64,000 nucleotides of DNA from Paramagnetospirillum marisnigri (GCF_001650715.1 NZ_LWQT01000120.1:1-64000); one strand, 5' to 3'; shown: positions 34,262 through 44,217, counted from the first letter of the stretch. The notes: a model not told the origin generated them from the sequence alone. Numbers and translations: made by a program.

Positions 34262-35163
34262 GGCGCTTCCGGCCGAGGCGGCATCAACACGCGCAATGCC
34301 TGGGGCCGGGCCTTGAACACCAGTGGCGAGGCCATCACCGTCACCTCGCCGTCCAGCGAGACCATGATCCGGTGCTTGGGACTGGTGACCCGGACCTCGC
34401 GGGTGACGAAAGTCTGAAGCCTGCGACTGCCACGCCAATGCCCGATAACGGTCTCGGCCATCAGCCACAGCAGCGACAGGCGCCCGGAGCAGGCCGCCAC
34501 ATGGATTTCAAGGGTGCCGGAATCCAGGCTTTGACGCGACAGCGGCGGCGTTTCCTCTCGCCAGGCATTGTTGGTGATGAACAGCATGGGGGTCCGAACC
34601 ACCACATGGCCCTCGGGAAGGTCCAAGGTGACGTCAACCATGGGGTAACGACGAAAGGCCCTGAGCGCGGCCAGGACCATGGCCCGCCATTTGCGCATGC
34701 CGTCGCGCTGCAGGTGGTCGCGGCGGCGCACGATCCAGGGATGCATGCCGAGCGAGGCCCAGATGGCGAAAGGCAGGCCGTTGACCTCGGCCAGATCGAT
34801 ATGGGCGGGGGAGGCATTGGCCAGGACGCGGGCGGCTTCGATCGGGTCGGCGGGGAGGCCCAGATCGCGGGCGAACAGATTCAGCGTTCCCAAGGGCAGG
34901 ATACCCAGTGGCTTGTCGCGACCGAGCCCGGCGACGATGCCGGTGAGAATGGTGCCGTCGCCGCCGCCGATGACCACGGCATCCAAATCCGGGCGTCTGG
35001 CCGCGTCGGAAAGGGTGCGCGCCAGATCGCGGCGGCTGACGATCTGTGGTTCCACATGGTGGCCGCCTTCGCCCAGCACGGCACAGATGGCCGCCACGGT
35101 GGCATCCAGGGGAAGCCTGCGGAAACTGCCGCCAGAGCGGTTGATGACCAGGGCCAGTCGCAT
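34258..35163 (-). CDS. Diacylglycerol-kinase-family lipid kinase (YegS-like)
   Basis: The 301-residue protein has the DAGK catalytic domain: VINRSGGSF at the start, the ATP motif VIGGGDGTI (64-72), then PLGTLNLFARDLGLP and a C-terminal half with the SLDGEVT motif. It should phosphorylate a lipid such as diacylglycerol or a sphingoid base. ATG 35163 begins the fold. It lies 49 bases after the sensor kinase gene and is coupled to the phosphoesterase. Confidence 0.88.
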   Translation of the reverse strand: MRLALVINRSGGSFRRLPLDATVAAICAVLGEGGHHVEPQIVSRRDLARTLSDAARRPDLDAVVIGGGDGTILTGIVAGLGRDKPLGILPLGTLNLFARDLGLPADPIEAARVLANASPAHIDLAEVNGLPFAIWASLGMHPWIVRRRDHLQRDGMRKWRAMVLAALRAFRRYPMVDVTLDLPEGHVVVRTPMLFITNNAWREETPPLSRQSLDSGTLEIHVAACSGRLSLLWLMAETVIGHWRGSRRLQTFVTREVRVTSPKHRIMVSLDGEVTVMASPLVFKARPQALRVLMPPRPEAP

Positions 35164-35212
35164 GCTAAGACTTGCACCGCTTTCCAGGGCCGCTGTCAAG
35201 GGTGACGAGGGG

Positions 35213-36940
35213 TCAGTCCTTCGGCGGCTGGAATGGCAGGTCGAAGCAGAAGCTTGCCCCCTGGCCCAACTGCGATTCGACGTGGATGGCGCCGCCATGT
35301 CGCTCGACGATGCGCTTGCACAGGGCTAGGCCGATACCGGTGCCTTCGTAGCGCCCGGCGGCGTGCAGACGCTGGAAAATGACGAAGACCCGCTGGTGAT
35401 AGGCTTCCTCGATGCCGATGCCGTTGTCCTCGACCCGGAAATGCCAGCGGCCATCCTGCTGAGTGGCGGAGATGCGGATCAGTGGCGCCACATCGGGCTT
35501 ACGGTACTTGATGGCGTTGGACATCAGATTTTGGAACAGGCTGAGCAGTTGGCGACGGTCGCCGATCAGCGGCGGCAATTCTCCCACCTCGATGATCGCC
35601 GCGCTTTCCTTGATCTGGATCGAAAGATTCTGTCGTGCCTCGGCCACCACCTCGTCCAGGTCGCAGGGCTTGAACGGCTCGCCCTGGGAGTTGACCCGGG
35701 AGTAGGCCAGCAGGTCGACGATCAAGTCATGCATGCGCTTGGCGCCGCCAACGGCATAGGAAATGTATTCCCGCGCCTGATCGTCCAATTGTTCCTGATA
35801 TCGCTTTTGCAGCAATTGGAGATAGGAGGCGATGGATCGCAGCGGCTCTTGCAGGTCATGGGAGGCGATATAGGCAAAACGTTCCAGGTCGGCGTTGGAG
35901 GTGGCCAGTTGCCGGGCTTTCTTCTCGGTTTCGGCGCGCAATTCCTCCAGATGATGGGTACGCTCCTCCACCTGCCGTTCCAGGGAGTGGCTTTGAGCCT
36001 CCAGTTCGGAGGCCAGCAGCATGCGGGAATAGGCCCGGCGGTCCGACAGGCTGGCCAGCCAGAACAGCATGACCGCCAATATGGTGATCGCCACCGCCAG
36101 CGAGGCGAATTCGATCCAGAACGAGGCAAACGCGGTGGTTCGGGTTATGCCCACCGTTACCACCAGGGGATATCGTTCCAGGGTGCGGTAGCCGACGATC
36201 TTGGCATTGCCGTCCGCCACCGAGATGAAACGGGCAATGCCATGGGGGGTGCTGGCGAGGAATTTTGTGAACAGGTCACTTTTGGCCACCGAGCGGCCGA
36301 AAGACCCATATTGATCCGGCAACCGGGCCAGAAAGATGCCGTCACGGCGAAGGACCGAAATTCCGCCGGCCGGTTCGATCAGCAGGCTTTCCAGAACCTC
36401 AACCAGATAATGGGGGTCGATGCCCAGTCCCACCATGCCCCGGAAATTCCCCTTGGCATCACGGATGGCTCTTGAAAGAGGGATGATCTGGTGTCCATCC
36501 AGACGGTCGGTGATGGGATCGCCGACCAGCATTCGGCCCTGGTCGAGCCCCGCCCGATGGGCGCGGAAATGCTGGCGGTCCGAGACATCGATGGGCTGGC
36601 CGACCAGCCCGGTGGACGCCAAGCCGGGGCCGACCGACTTGCCATCGATACCGGCCACCACGAAATTGCGGGCCTCGGGAAAGCCGACCAGACGGCTTTG
36701 GAACCAGTTCAGCTGATCCGGCTTGGGCCAATGATCCGGGTCAATGGTCTGGCTGGCTTCCAGCAGTAAATTATCGATACTGCGGAAGGTCGAATCGGTC
36801 TGGAACTCCAGCGTCCGGGTCAGGGTGGTGACCAGGGATTCGGCGGCTCTGTTGGACTGAGTCCAGGCCACCCAGGTATGGACCGAGGCGAGCACGAGCA
36901 TGAGGGCAATCACCACCATGCTGGCCTTGCGGGCGGCCAT
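35213..36940 (-). CDS. Orphan membrane sensor histidine kinase
   Basis: The 575-residue kinase has an N-terminal membrane helix (about 8-27), a periplasmic sensor domain of double-Cache size to about residue 300, a second helix near 305-330, a coiled coil and then HisKA with IASHDLQEPLRSIASYLQL. The ATPase has NLMSNAIKYR, DNGIGIEEAYHQRVF and GTGIGLALCKRIVERHGG. The type resembles kinases near bacteriophytochromes. No response regulator is adjacent. ATG 36940 puts the helix at the N-terminus; an in-frame TTG at 37060 would add 40 residues. Confidence 0.8.
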   Translation of the reverse strand: MAARKASMVVIALMLVLASVHTWVAWTQSNRAAESLVTTLTRTLEFQTDSTFRSIDNLLLEASQTIDPDHWPKPDQLNWFQSRLVGFPEARNFVVAGIDGKSVGPGLASTGLVGQPIDVSDRQHFRAHRAGLDQGRMLVGDPITDRLDGHQIIPLSRAIRDAKGNFRGMVGLGIDPHYLVEVLESLLIEPAGGISVLRRDGIFLARLPDQYGSFGRSVAKSDLFTKFLASTPHGIARFISVADGNAKIVGYRTLERYPLVVTVGITRTTAFASFWIEFASLAVAITILAVMLFWLASLSDRRAYSRMLLASELEAQSHSLERQVEERTHHLEELRAETEKKARQLATSNADLERFAYIASHDLQEPLRSIASYLQLLQKRYQEQLDDQAREYISYAVGGAKRMHDLIVDLLAYSRVNSQGEPFKPCDLDEVVAEARQNLSIQIKESAAIIEVGELPPLIGDRRQLLSLFQNLMSNAIKYRKPDVAPLIRISATQQDGRWHFRVEDNGIGIEEAYHQRVFVIFQRLHAAGRYEGTGIGLALCKRIVERHGGAIHVESQLGQGASFCFDLPFQPPKD

Positions 36941-37080
36941 GGGGACCTTGGGAGACTGTATCGAGTCGCGCTGATCCAGGGTGGCGGTCAATCGTCCCTC
37001 TTTCCAGAACTGGAACCTGACCCGAGTATCATGGAAATTCCGGTCCTCCGACCCTGACAAAAGTATTAGTTAAGGCGACT

Positions 37081-39162
37081 TCAACCGGAACGTAGGGTCC
37101 TTACGGCGGCATCTCGCTCAAAAAGGTAGAGCAGAATGCGCAGAGCCTCGCCTCGGGGGGTGGTCAGGTCGGGGTCTCGCTCCAGGATAAGGCGGGCATC
37201 GTCACGGGCGGCGGCCAGCAACTCGCCGTGGAGGGTCAGATCGGCCAGGCGAAATTCCGGCAACCCGCTCTGGCGGGTGCCCAGCATCTCGCCACCGCCG
37301 CGCAGGCGCAAATCCTCCTCGGCGATGCGAAAACCGTCCTCGGTGGCGCGCATGATCTCCAGACGGGCCTTGGCGATCTCGCCCAGGGGATGGCCGTAGA
37401 GCAGCAGGCAGCGCGACGCCTTGTCGCCGCGTCCGACCCGGCCGCGCAACTGGTGTAACTGCGCCAGGCCAAACCGCTCGGCGTGTTCGATCACCATCAC
37501 CGTGGCCTCGGGGACGTCGACACCCACCTCGATCACGGTGGTGGCCACCAGGACGGAGAATTCGCCCGAGGCGAACTTCTCCATCACCGCATCCTTGGCG
37601 GTGGGCTTCATGCGGCCATGCACCAGTCCGACCCGGTCGCCGAACATCTCGGACAAGGCGCGATGACGCTCCTCGGCGGCGGCGAGGTCCGAGGTCTCGG
37701 ACTCCTCCACCAGCGGGCAGACCCAATAGACCCGGGCGCCGCCAGCCACGGCTCGCCCGATCGCCGCCGCCATCTCGTCCAGGCGGGCCAGGGGAACCAC
37801 CCGCGTGTCAATGGGTTGACGACCGGGCGGCTTCTCGTCCAGGCGGGAGACATCCATGTCGCCATAGGCGGTCAGCAGCAGGGTGCGGGGAATGGGGGTG
37901 GCGGTCATCACCAGCATGTCCACCGCCGTGCCCTTGGCGGCGAGGTCGAGGCGCTGATGCACGCCAAAGCGGTGCTGCTCGTCGATCACCGCCAGGGCCA
38001 AATCCTTGAAGACCACATCTTCCTGGAACAGGGCATGGGTGCCCAGCAGGATGTCGACCTCGCCCGAGGCCAGGGCGGCCAGCACCTTGTCGCGGGCCTT
38101 GCCCTTGTCGCGGCCGGTGAGCAGGGCAAGGCGGATGCCCGCCGCCTCGGCCAGGGGCGAGATGGTGGCGAAGTGCTGGCGGGCGAGGATTTCGGTGGGC
38201 GCCATCATGGCGGCCTGGGCACCGGTCTCCACCGCGCTCAGCATGGCCAGCAGCGCCACCACCGTCTTGCCCGAGCCCACATCGCCCTGGAGCAGGCGCA
38301 GCATACGCGACTCGGATGCCATGTCGGCGTCGATCTCGGCCAGGGAGCGGCTTTGCGCCCCGGTCAGGCTGAAGGGCAGGGCGGCCAGCGCCTTGACTCG
38401 CAGCGATCCGTCGCCTCGCAGCACCCGCCCTTTCAGGCGGCGCATCTGGGCGCGCACCAGGGCCAGGGCAAGCTGGTTGGCCAACAATTCATCGAAGGCG
38501 AGACGGCGCCGCGCCGGGGTATCGCCGGTGGCGGCGGCCTCGTCGGCGGGGGTGTGCAGCGACATCAGGGCCTGATGCCAGCCGGGCAAGCCTTGCCGGG
38601 CCAGCCAGGGCCCATCCTGCCATTCTGGCAGGTCGGGAGCCTTGGCGATGGCGGCCTTGACCGATTTCGCCACCAGCCGCCCGGTGAGGCCGCCGGTCAG
38701 GGGATAGACCGGCTCCACCGTCATCACCTCGGCCAGCTTGTCCAGGGGCGCGATGTGGTCGGGATGGCTGATCTGGATTTCGCCGTTGAAATGCTCCACT
38801 AGGCCGCTGACCACCCGGACCTCGCCCTCCGGCAACTGCTTCCTCAGCCAGTCCTCGCGGGCGTGGAAGAACACCAGATGCAGGAAGCCGGTCTCGTCCG
38901 AGAGGCGCACCCGATAGGGACGCTTGGGTGTTTCCGAGGGAAAATGGGCCTCGACCCGTACCACCAGGGTGGCGACCTTGCCGTCCGGGGCATCGGCCAC
39001 TTTGGGCGAGAAGCGGCGGTCGATCACGCCCGAGGGCAGGTGCCACAACAGGTCGACCACCTTGCCGCCCGCCAGCTTTTCATAAAGCGGCGCCAGCCGG
39101 GGACCGACCCCGGCCAGGGTGGTGACCGGCGCGAATAGCGGGAACAGGCAGGAAGGGCGCAT
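37081..39162 (-). CDS. recG: ATP-dependent DNA helicase RecG
   Basis: The 693-residue helicase has the N-terminal wedge and OB-fold (GVGPRLAPLYEKL, then VVSGLVEHFNGEIQISHPDHI) and the two helicase domains. The motifs are Walker A GDVGSGKTVVALL, Walker B AVIDEQHRFGVHQR, MTATPIPRTL and the C-terminal QLRGRVGRGD. It reverses stalled replication forks. It faces away from sdhE-mfd, an arrangement of two replication/transcription-conflict helicases side by side. Confidence 0.96.
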   Translation of the reverse strand: MRPSCLFPLFAPVTTLAGVGPRLAPLYEKLAGGKVVDLLWHLPSGVIDRRFSPKVADAPDGKVATLVVRVEAHFPSETPKRPYRVRLSDETGFLHLVFFHAREDWLRKQLPEGEVRVVSGLVEHFNGEIQISHPDHIAPLDKLAEVMTVEPVYPLTGGLTGRLVAKSVKAAIAKAPDLPEWQDGPWLARQGLPGWHQALMSLHTPADEAAATGDTPARRRLAFDELLANQLALALVRAQMRRLKGRVLRGDGSLRVKALAALPFSLTGAQSRSLAEIDADMASESRMLRLLQGDVGSGKTVVALLAMLSAVETGAQAAMMAPTEILARQHFATISPLAEAAGIRLALLTGRDKGKARDKVLAALASGEVDILLGTHALFQEDVVFKDLALAVIDEQHRFGVHQRLDLAAKGTAVDMLVMTATPIPRTLLLTAYGDMDVSRLDEKPPGRQPIDTRVVPLARLDEMAAAIGRAVAGGARVYWVCPLVEESETSDLAAAEERHRALSEMFGDRVGLVHGRMKPTAKDAVMEKFASGEFSVLVATTVIEVGVDVPEATVMVIEHAERFGLAQLHQLRGRVGRGDKASRCLLLYGHPLGEIAKARLEIMRATEDGFRIAEEDLRLRGGGEMLGTRQSGLPEFRLADLTLHGELLAAARDDARLILERDPDLTTPRGEALRILLYLFERDAAVRTLRSG

Positions 39163-39235
39163 GGGGAGGCTGACAGACGGGAGGCGAGGGGCTATATCCT
39201 AAGCCTCTTGCCAACCGAAGCAATGCCTGGGTGTG

Positions 39236-39502
39236 ATGGACGATCCCAAATTCAGACGCGTGATGCACCGGGCCCATTACATGGGCTCCAACGAGAACGA
39301 CATCCTGTTCGGCGGTTTCGCCGAGAAATATCTGGCGAGCCTGAGCCCGGCCCAGTTGGATAAGTTCGAAGCCCTGCTGGCCAACAACGACACCGACCTG
39401 TTCAACTGGGTCACCGGCAAGGAGCCGGTGCCCGCCGAATGGGACGACGAGGTGATGACCCGGATCAAGTCCTTCGTCCAGAATGAAGCGGCACGCTGTT
39501 GA
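39236..39502 (+). CDS. sdhE: Succinate dehydrogenase assembly factor SdhE
   Basis: The 88-residue helical protein contains FRRVMHRAHYMGSNENDILFGGF with the family's RxxYR-like and GNxEND/xDxxLG region, and LSPAQLDKFEALLANNDTDLFNWV. It flavinylates SdhA. The start is ATG 39236, with GTG 39233 as an alternative. It is the first gene before mfd, sharing four bases with it. Confidence 0.9.
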   Translation: MDDPKFRRVMHRAHYMGSNENDILFGGFAEKYLASLSPAQLDKFEALLANNDTDLFNWVTGKEPVPAEWDDEVMTRIKSFVQNEAARC

Positions 39503-42500
39503 AAAGACTGGATGACCTGATTTCCCAGGCGGGCTCGTTCGCCGTCGCCGGAGCGCCGGAAGGGCGCGACGCCCTGCTGGTGGCCGAACTGGCGGCGAGC
39601 GCTGGGGATATTCTGCTGGTGGCCCGCGACGATGGCCGCATGGCCCGCCTCGCCGAGGCGCTGGCGTTCTTCGCCCCTGATCTGCCGGTTCTGGAATTCC
39701 CCGCCTGGGACTGCGTCCCCTATGACCGGGTCTCGCCCAATGTGGATGTGGTGGCGCGGCGCATCGACACATTGGCCCGGCTGGCCGATGGCGGTGGGCA
39801 GGGGCCGCGCCTGATCCTGACCACCGTCGCCGCCCTGGCGCAGCGGGTGCCGCCGCGCGAGGGGCTGGCCAAGGCCACCCTGAACGCCCGCCCCGGCGCC
39901 AGCCTGTCCATCGAGCGGCTGGTGGAGTTCCTGCATCGCAGCGGCTATGTCCGCGCCGACACGGTGATGGAGCCGGGCGAATTCGCGGTGCGTGGCGGCA
40001 TCGTCGACCTGTTCCCGCCGGGTGCGGCCGAGCCCATGCGGCTCGACTTCTTCGGCGACGAGATCGAGGCGGTGCGCAGTTTCGACCCCATGAGCCAGCG
40101 CACCACCGGCCCGGTGGCAGGATTCTCCTGCCGTCCGGTGAGCGAGGTCGGGCTGGACGACGCCTCCATCGCCCGCTTCCGCGCCGCCTATCGCGAGCTG
40201 TTCGGGGTGGTCCAGGGCGCCGACCCGCTCTACGAGAGCATTTCCGAGGGCGTCAAGTTCACCGGCATGGAGCATTGGCTGCCGCTGTTCCACGATGGAC
40301 TCGACACCCTGTTCGCCTATTGCCCCGAGGCGGCGGTGGTCCTGGACCATCAGGCCGACGAGGCCCTGGCGGCGCGGCACGCCCTGGTGCTGGAATACTA
40401 CGACGCCCGCGTCTCCATGGGCGGATCGGGGCTGGCGGAATCCGGCATGGTCTACCACCCGGTGCCGCCGCCCAAGCTCTATCTGGAGCGCGACGAATGG
40501 GACCGGCTGCTGGCGGTGCGGCCGGTGCTGCGGCTGTCACCGTTCGATGCCATGGACGGGGGCGCCGCGTTCGACGCCGGGGGGCGGCTGGGGCGCGATT
40601 TCGCCGATGTGCGGGCCCGGCCAGGTGTCAACCTCTATGACGAACTGCGCCAGCATGCCGAGGAGCAGGCCAAGACGGGGCGGCGGGTGGTGGTGGCCGC
40701 CTGGACCATTGGGTCACGCGACCGCCTCGCCGGGCTGCTGAAGGATCACGGCCTCAAGGGGGGGGAAACGGCGGACAGCTGGACCGATGTCCAGGCGCTG
40801 CCCAAGGGCAAGGTGGCGCTGGCGGTGCTGGGTCTCGACCACGGCTTCGTCACTCCCGATCTCGCCCTGATCACTGAGCAGGATATCCTGGGCGACCGTC
40901 TGGCCCGCCCGGCGCGCAAGAAGAAAAAGGGCGCCCAGTTCATCGCCGAGGCCTCGGCCCTGTCGGAAGGCGATCTGGTGGTGCATGTGGAGCACGGCAT
41001 CGGCCGCTATGACGGGCTGGTGGCGCTGCAGGTGGCGGGCGCGCCCCATGACTGCCTGCGGGTTCTCTATGACGGCGGCGACAAGCTGTTCGTGCCGGTG
41101 GAGAATATCGAGGTACTGACCCGTTTCGGCTCGGATCAGTCCGGGGTGGCGCTGGACAAACTCGGCGGCACCGCCTGGCAGGCCCGCAAGGCCAAGCTCA
41201 AGAAGCGCATCCGCGACATCGCCGACCAGTTGATCGGCATCGCCGCCCAGCGGCAACTGCGCCAGGGCGAGACCCTGACCCCGGCGGAAGGGCTCTATGA
41301 CGAATTCTGCGCCCGTTTCCCCTGGGCCGAGACCGATGACCAGATGCGCGCCATCGAGGATTGCGTCGCCGATCTGGCTTCGGGCAGGCCCATGGACCGG
41401 CTGATCTGCGGCGATGTGGGCTTCGGCAAGACCGAGGTGGCGTTGCGCGCCGCCTTCGTCGCCGCCCTGCAAGGCCTGCAGGTGGCAGTGGTGGTGCCCA
41501 CCACCTTGCTGGCGCGCCAGCATTTCCGGACCTTCACCGAGCGCTTCAAGGGCCTGCCGGTGCGGGTAGAACAGCTTTCCCGCCTGGTGACCGCCAAGAC
41601 CGCCACGGCGGTGAAGGCCGGTGTGGCGGAAGGCTCGGTCGACATCGTGGTCGGCACCCATGCCCTGCTGGCCAAGGGCATCGGTTTCAAGCGCCTAGGC
41701 CTCTTGATCATCGACGAGGAGCAGCATTTCGGCGTCGCCCACAAGGAACGCCTGAAGCAACTGAAATCCGACGTCCATGTCCTGACGCTGACCGCCACCC
41801 CTATTCCCCGCACATTGCAGATGGCGCTGTCGGGGGTGAAGGAGATGAGCGTCATCGCCACGCCGCCGGTGGACCGTCTGGCGGTGCGGACCTTCGTTCT
41901 GCCCTATGACCCGGTGGTGCTGCGCGAAGCCATCCTGCGCGAGAGGTATAGGGGAGGGCAGGTGTTCTATGTCTGCCCGCGTCTGGCCGATATCGACCGG
42001 GTGGCCGAGCGCCTTGCCAAGCTGGTGCCCGAGGTCAAGACCGCCGTCGCCCATGGCCGCCTCGCTCCCGCCGACCTGGAGGAGGTGATGGTGGCTTTCG
42101 GCGACAAGCAGTACGACGTGCTGCTCTCCACCAATATCGTCGAATCCGGCCTGGACATGCCCAGCGTCAACACCCTGATCATCCATCGCGCCGACATGTT
42201 CGGCCTGGGCCAGCTCTACCAGCTGCGCGGCCGGGTCGGGCGCGGCAAGACCCGGGGCTATGCCTATTTCACCCTGCCCAACGACAAGCTGTTGTCCAAG
42301 GCGGCAGAAAAGCGCCTCCAGGTCATGCAGGCCCTGGACACTTTGGGGGCGGGCTTCCAACTGGCCTCCCACGATCTCGACATCCGGGGCGCGGGCAATC
42401 TGCTGGGCGAGGAACAATCGGGCCATATCCGAGAAGTCGGCATCGAGCTGTACCAGCAATTGCTGGAAGAGGCGGTGGCCGCCGCCAAGGGCGGCACCGG

Positions 42501-42969
42501 GGCCGAGGCCGCCGAGGAATGGTCGCCGCAGATCGCCATCGGCTCGCCGGTGCTGATCCCCGACACCTATGTGGCCGACCTCTCGGTTCGCCTGGGTCTG
42601 TACCGCCGCATCGCCGCCCTGGACACTTCGGAAGAGATCGAGGCGCTGGCGGCCGAGCTGATCGACCGCTTCGGTAAGCTTCCGCCTGAGGTTGAGAACC
42701 TTCTGGAAGTCATTGCAATAAAAGCTCTTTGCAAGCAAGCTGGTATCGAGAAGGTGGATTCAGGTCCCAAGGGGGCGGTGGTCACTTTCCGGGGCAATGT
42801 CTTCGCCAATCCGGTCGGTCTGGTGCAGTTCATCAGCCGGGCGGGCGGGTCGTGCAAGCTGCGTCCCGACCACAAGCTGGTCTTCCTACGCAACTGGGAA
42901 GACCCCCGCGACAGGGTTGCGGGATTGAGAAAGGTGGTCGGCAAAATGGCGGAATTGGCTTTGGCCTGA
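39499..42969 (+). CDS. mfd: Transcription-repair coupling factor Mfd
   Basis: The 1156-residue protein has the UvrB-like N-terminal part (GAPEGRDALLVAELA, then YDRVSPNVDVVARR), the CarD-like RNA polymerase-interacting domain (DLVVHVEHGIGRYDGLV, near 490) and a helicase with GDVGFGKTEVALRAAF near 638 and LLIIDEEQHFGVAHKE. It removes RNA polymerase stalled at DNA lesions and recruits UvrA. The start is TTG at 39499 inside the sdhE stop, so it may be translated by coupling. Confidence 0.96.
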   Translation: MKRLDDLISQAGSFAVAGAPEGRDALLVAELAASAGDILLVARDDGRMARLAEALAFFAPDLPVLEFPAWDCVPYDRVSPNVDVVARRIDTLARLADGGGQGPRLILTTVAALAQRVPPREGLAKATLNARPGASLSIERLVEFLHRSGYVRADTVMEPGEFAVRGGIVDLFPPGAAEPMRLDFFGDEIEAVRSFDPMSQRTTGPVAGFSCRPVSEVGLDDASIARFRAAYRELFGVVQGADPLYESISEGVKFTGMEHWLPLFHDGLDTLFAYCPEAAVVLDHQADEALAARHALVLEYYDARVSMGGSGLAESGMVYHPVPPPKLYLERDEWDRLLAVRPVLRLSPFDAMDGGAAFDAGGRLGRDFADVRARPGVNLYDELRQHAEEQAKTGRRVVVAAWTIGSRDRLAGLLKDHGLKGGETADSWTDVQALPKGKVALAVLGLDHGFVTPDLALITEQDILGDRLARPARKKKKGAQFIAEASALSEGDLVVHVEHGIGRYDGLVALQVAGAPHDCLRVLYDGGDKLFVPVENIEVLTRFGSDQSGVALDKLGGTAWQARKAKLKKRIRDIADQLIGIAAQRQLRQGETLTPAEGLYDEFCARFPWAETDDQMRAIEDCVADLASGRPMDRLICGDVGFGKTEVALRAAFVAALQGLQVAVVVPTTLLARQHFRTFTERFKGLPVRVEQLSRLVTAKTATAVKAGVAEGSVDIVVGTHALLAKGIGFKRLGLLIIDEEQHFGVAHKERLKQLKSDVHVLTLTATPIPRTLQMALSGVKEMSVIATPPVDRLAVRTFVLPYDPVVLREAILRERYRGGQVFYVCPRLADIDRVAERLAKLVPEVKTAVAHGRLAPADLEEVMVAFGDKQYDVLLSTNIVESGLDMPSVNTLIIHRADMFGLGQLYQLRGRVGRGKTRGYAYFTLPNDKLLSKAAEKRLQVMQALDTLGAGFQLASHDLDIRGAGNLLGEEQSGHIREVGIELYQQLLEEAVAAAKGGTGAEAAEEWSPQIAIGSPVLIPDTYVADLSVRLGLYRRIAALDTSEEIEALAAELIDRFGKLPPEVENLLEVIAIKALCKQAGIEKVDSGPKGAVVTFRGNVFANPVGLVQFISRAGGSCKLRPDHKLVFLRNWEDPRDRVAGLRKVVGKMAELALA

Positions 42970-43010
42970 AAAAGGAGTATAGCCCCAGGCCTCGGATTTT
43001 AGGAATCACC

Positions 43011-44207
43011 ATGAAATATCCTCAGCCCCCCGCGGTCGTTTCCCTCGACGAAATCCTTCCCGACGAGCCCCTGCTGATGATGGGCGCCGGTCCGGTGCCG
43101 ATTCCGCCCAAGGTGGCCTATGCCAACTCGCTGGTCATCAACCATCTGGGCGACACCATGAACCGGGTGGTCGAGCAGGTGAAGAGCATGTCCCGCTACG
43201 TCTTCCAGACCGAATCCGGTCATGTGATGGGCGTGGCCGGTCCGGCCTCGGCCGCCATGGAAATGGCCATCGCCAATCTGGTGGAGCCGGGGGCCCGGGT
43301 CCTGTCCATCTGCAACGGGCTGTTCAGCTCGCGACTGGCCGAGATGGCCGGTCGGGTGGGGGGCGAGGTCACCCGCTTCGACGTCCCCGACAAGCAGAGC
43401 GCCAATCCCGCCGATATCGAGCGGCTGCTCAAGGAAGGCCGCTATGCCGTCATCACCGTGGTGCAGGGCGAGACCTCCAACACGGTGTGGAACCGTGATC
43501 TGGTGGAGATCTGTCGCCTGGGCAAGCAGTATGGCTGCCTCAATATCGTCGACGCCGTCTGCACCCTGTCCACCATGGAAATGGAAATGGACGAGTGGGG
43601 CGTGGATGCCATCATCACCGGTGGCCAGAAGGGCCTGTCCTCCATTCCCGGCGTGTCGCTGATCGCCTTTTCCGAGGACGCCTGGCGCCATATCGAGAAG
43701 CGCAACGCTCCCATGGCCCATTGGTGCCTGGATGCGCGGTTGGCCGACAATTTCTGGAACAAGCACGCCTATCACTACACCGCGCCGGTCTCCGGCATCC
43801 TGGCGCTGCACGAGGCGCTGCGTCTCATCGGCGAAGAAACCCTGCCCTCGCGCTTCCGCCGCCACGCGGTGTGTTCGTCGGCGCTGCAGGGCGGTATCGA
43901 GGCCATGGGCCTCGACCTGCTGATCCAGGCAGAGGCAAGGCTGCCCTCCGTGGTAGGCATCACCGTTCCCGACGGCGTGTCGGCCGACAAGGTCCGCCAC
44001 ATCATGTCCCAGGTCCACAAGGTGGAAATCTCGGGCGCCTTCGGGCTCAACATTCTGCGCATCGGCCAGATGGGCGAGCAGAGCCGCACCCATAACCTGT
44101 TCCGCACCATCCACGCGCTGGGCACAGCCATGCGGGTGGCTGGCGGCAAGGTCGACCTTCCGGCCGGCATGGCGGAGATGGAGCGGGTGCTGGCCTCGGG
44201 GGGCTGA
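43011..44207 (+). CDS. Class V aminotransferase, alanine-glyoxylate-transaminase-like
   Basis: The 398-residue PLP enzyme has the lysine in ITGGQKGLSSIPGVSL at K207, GPASAAMEMAIANLV near residue 75, ETSNTVWN near 155 and the DAVCTLSTMEMEMDEWG segment before it. The overall layout matches alanine-glyoxylate and serine-pyruvate transaminases. It starts at ATG 43011 with AGGA seven bases upstream; the open frame to 42729 lies within mfd. It does not overlap mfd. The stop sits in a palindrome shared with the opposing gene. Confidence 0.85.
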   Translation: MKYPQPPAVVSLDEILPDEPLLMMGAGPVPIPPKVAYANSLVINHLGDTMNRVVEQVKSMSRYVFQTESGHVMGVAGPASAAMEMAIANLVEPGARVLSICNGLFSSRLAEMAGRVGGEVTRFDVPDKQSANPADIERLLKEGRYAVITVVQGETSNTVWNRDLVEICRLGKQYGCLNIVDAVCTLSTMEMEMDEWGVDAIITGGQKGLSSIPGVSLIAFSEDAWRHIEKRNAPMAHWCLDARLADNFWNKHAYHYTAPVSGILALHEALRLIGEETLPSRFRRHAVCSSALQGGIEAMGLDLLIQAEARLPSVVGITVPDGVSADKVRHIMSQVHKVEISGAFGLNILRIGQMGEQSRTHNLFRTIHALGTAMRVAGGKVDLPAGMAEMERVLASGG

Positions 44208-44217
44208 GCCTCAGCCC
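44201..44217. terminator. Palindrome spanning two convergent stop codons
   Basis: GGGCTGAG (44201-44208), C, CTCAGCCC (44210-44217) is a perfect eight-base-arm palindrome. It covers the stop of the aminotransferase gene and that of the cyclase gene on the other strand. No T-run follows, so any termination would be by a tight hairpin only. Confidence 0.4.
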
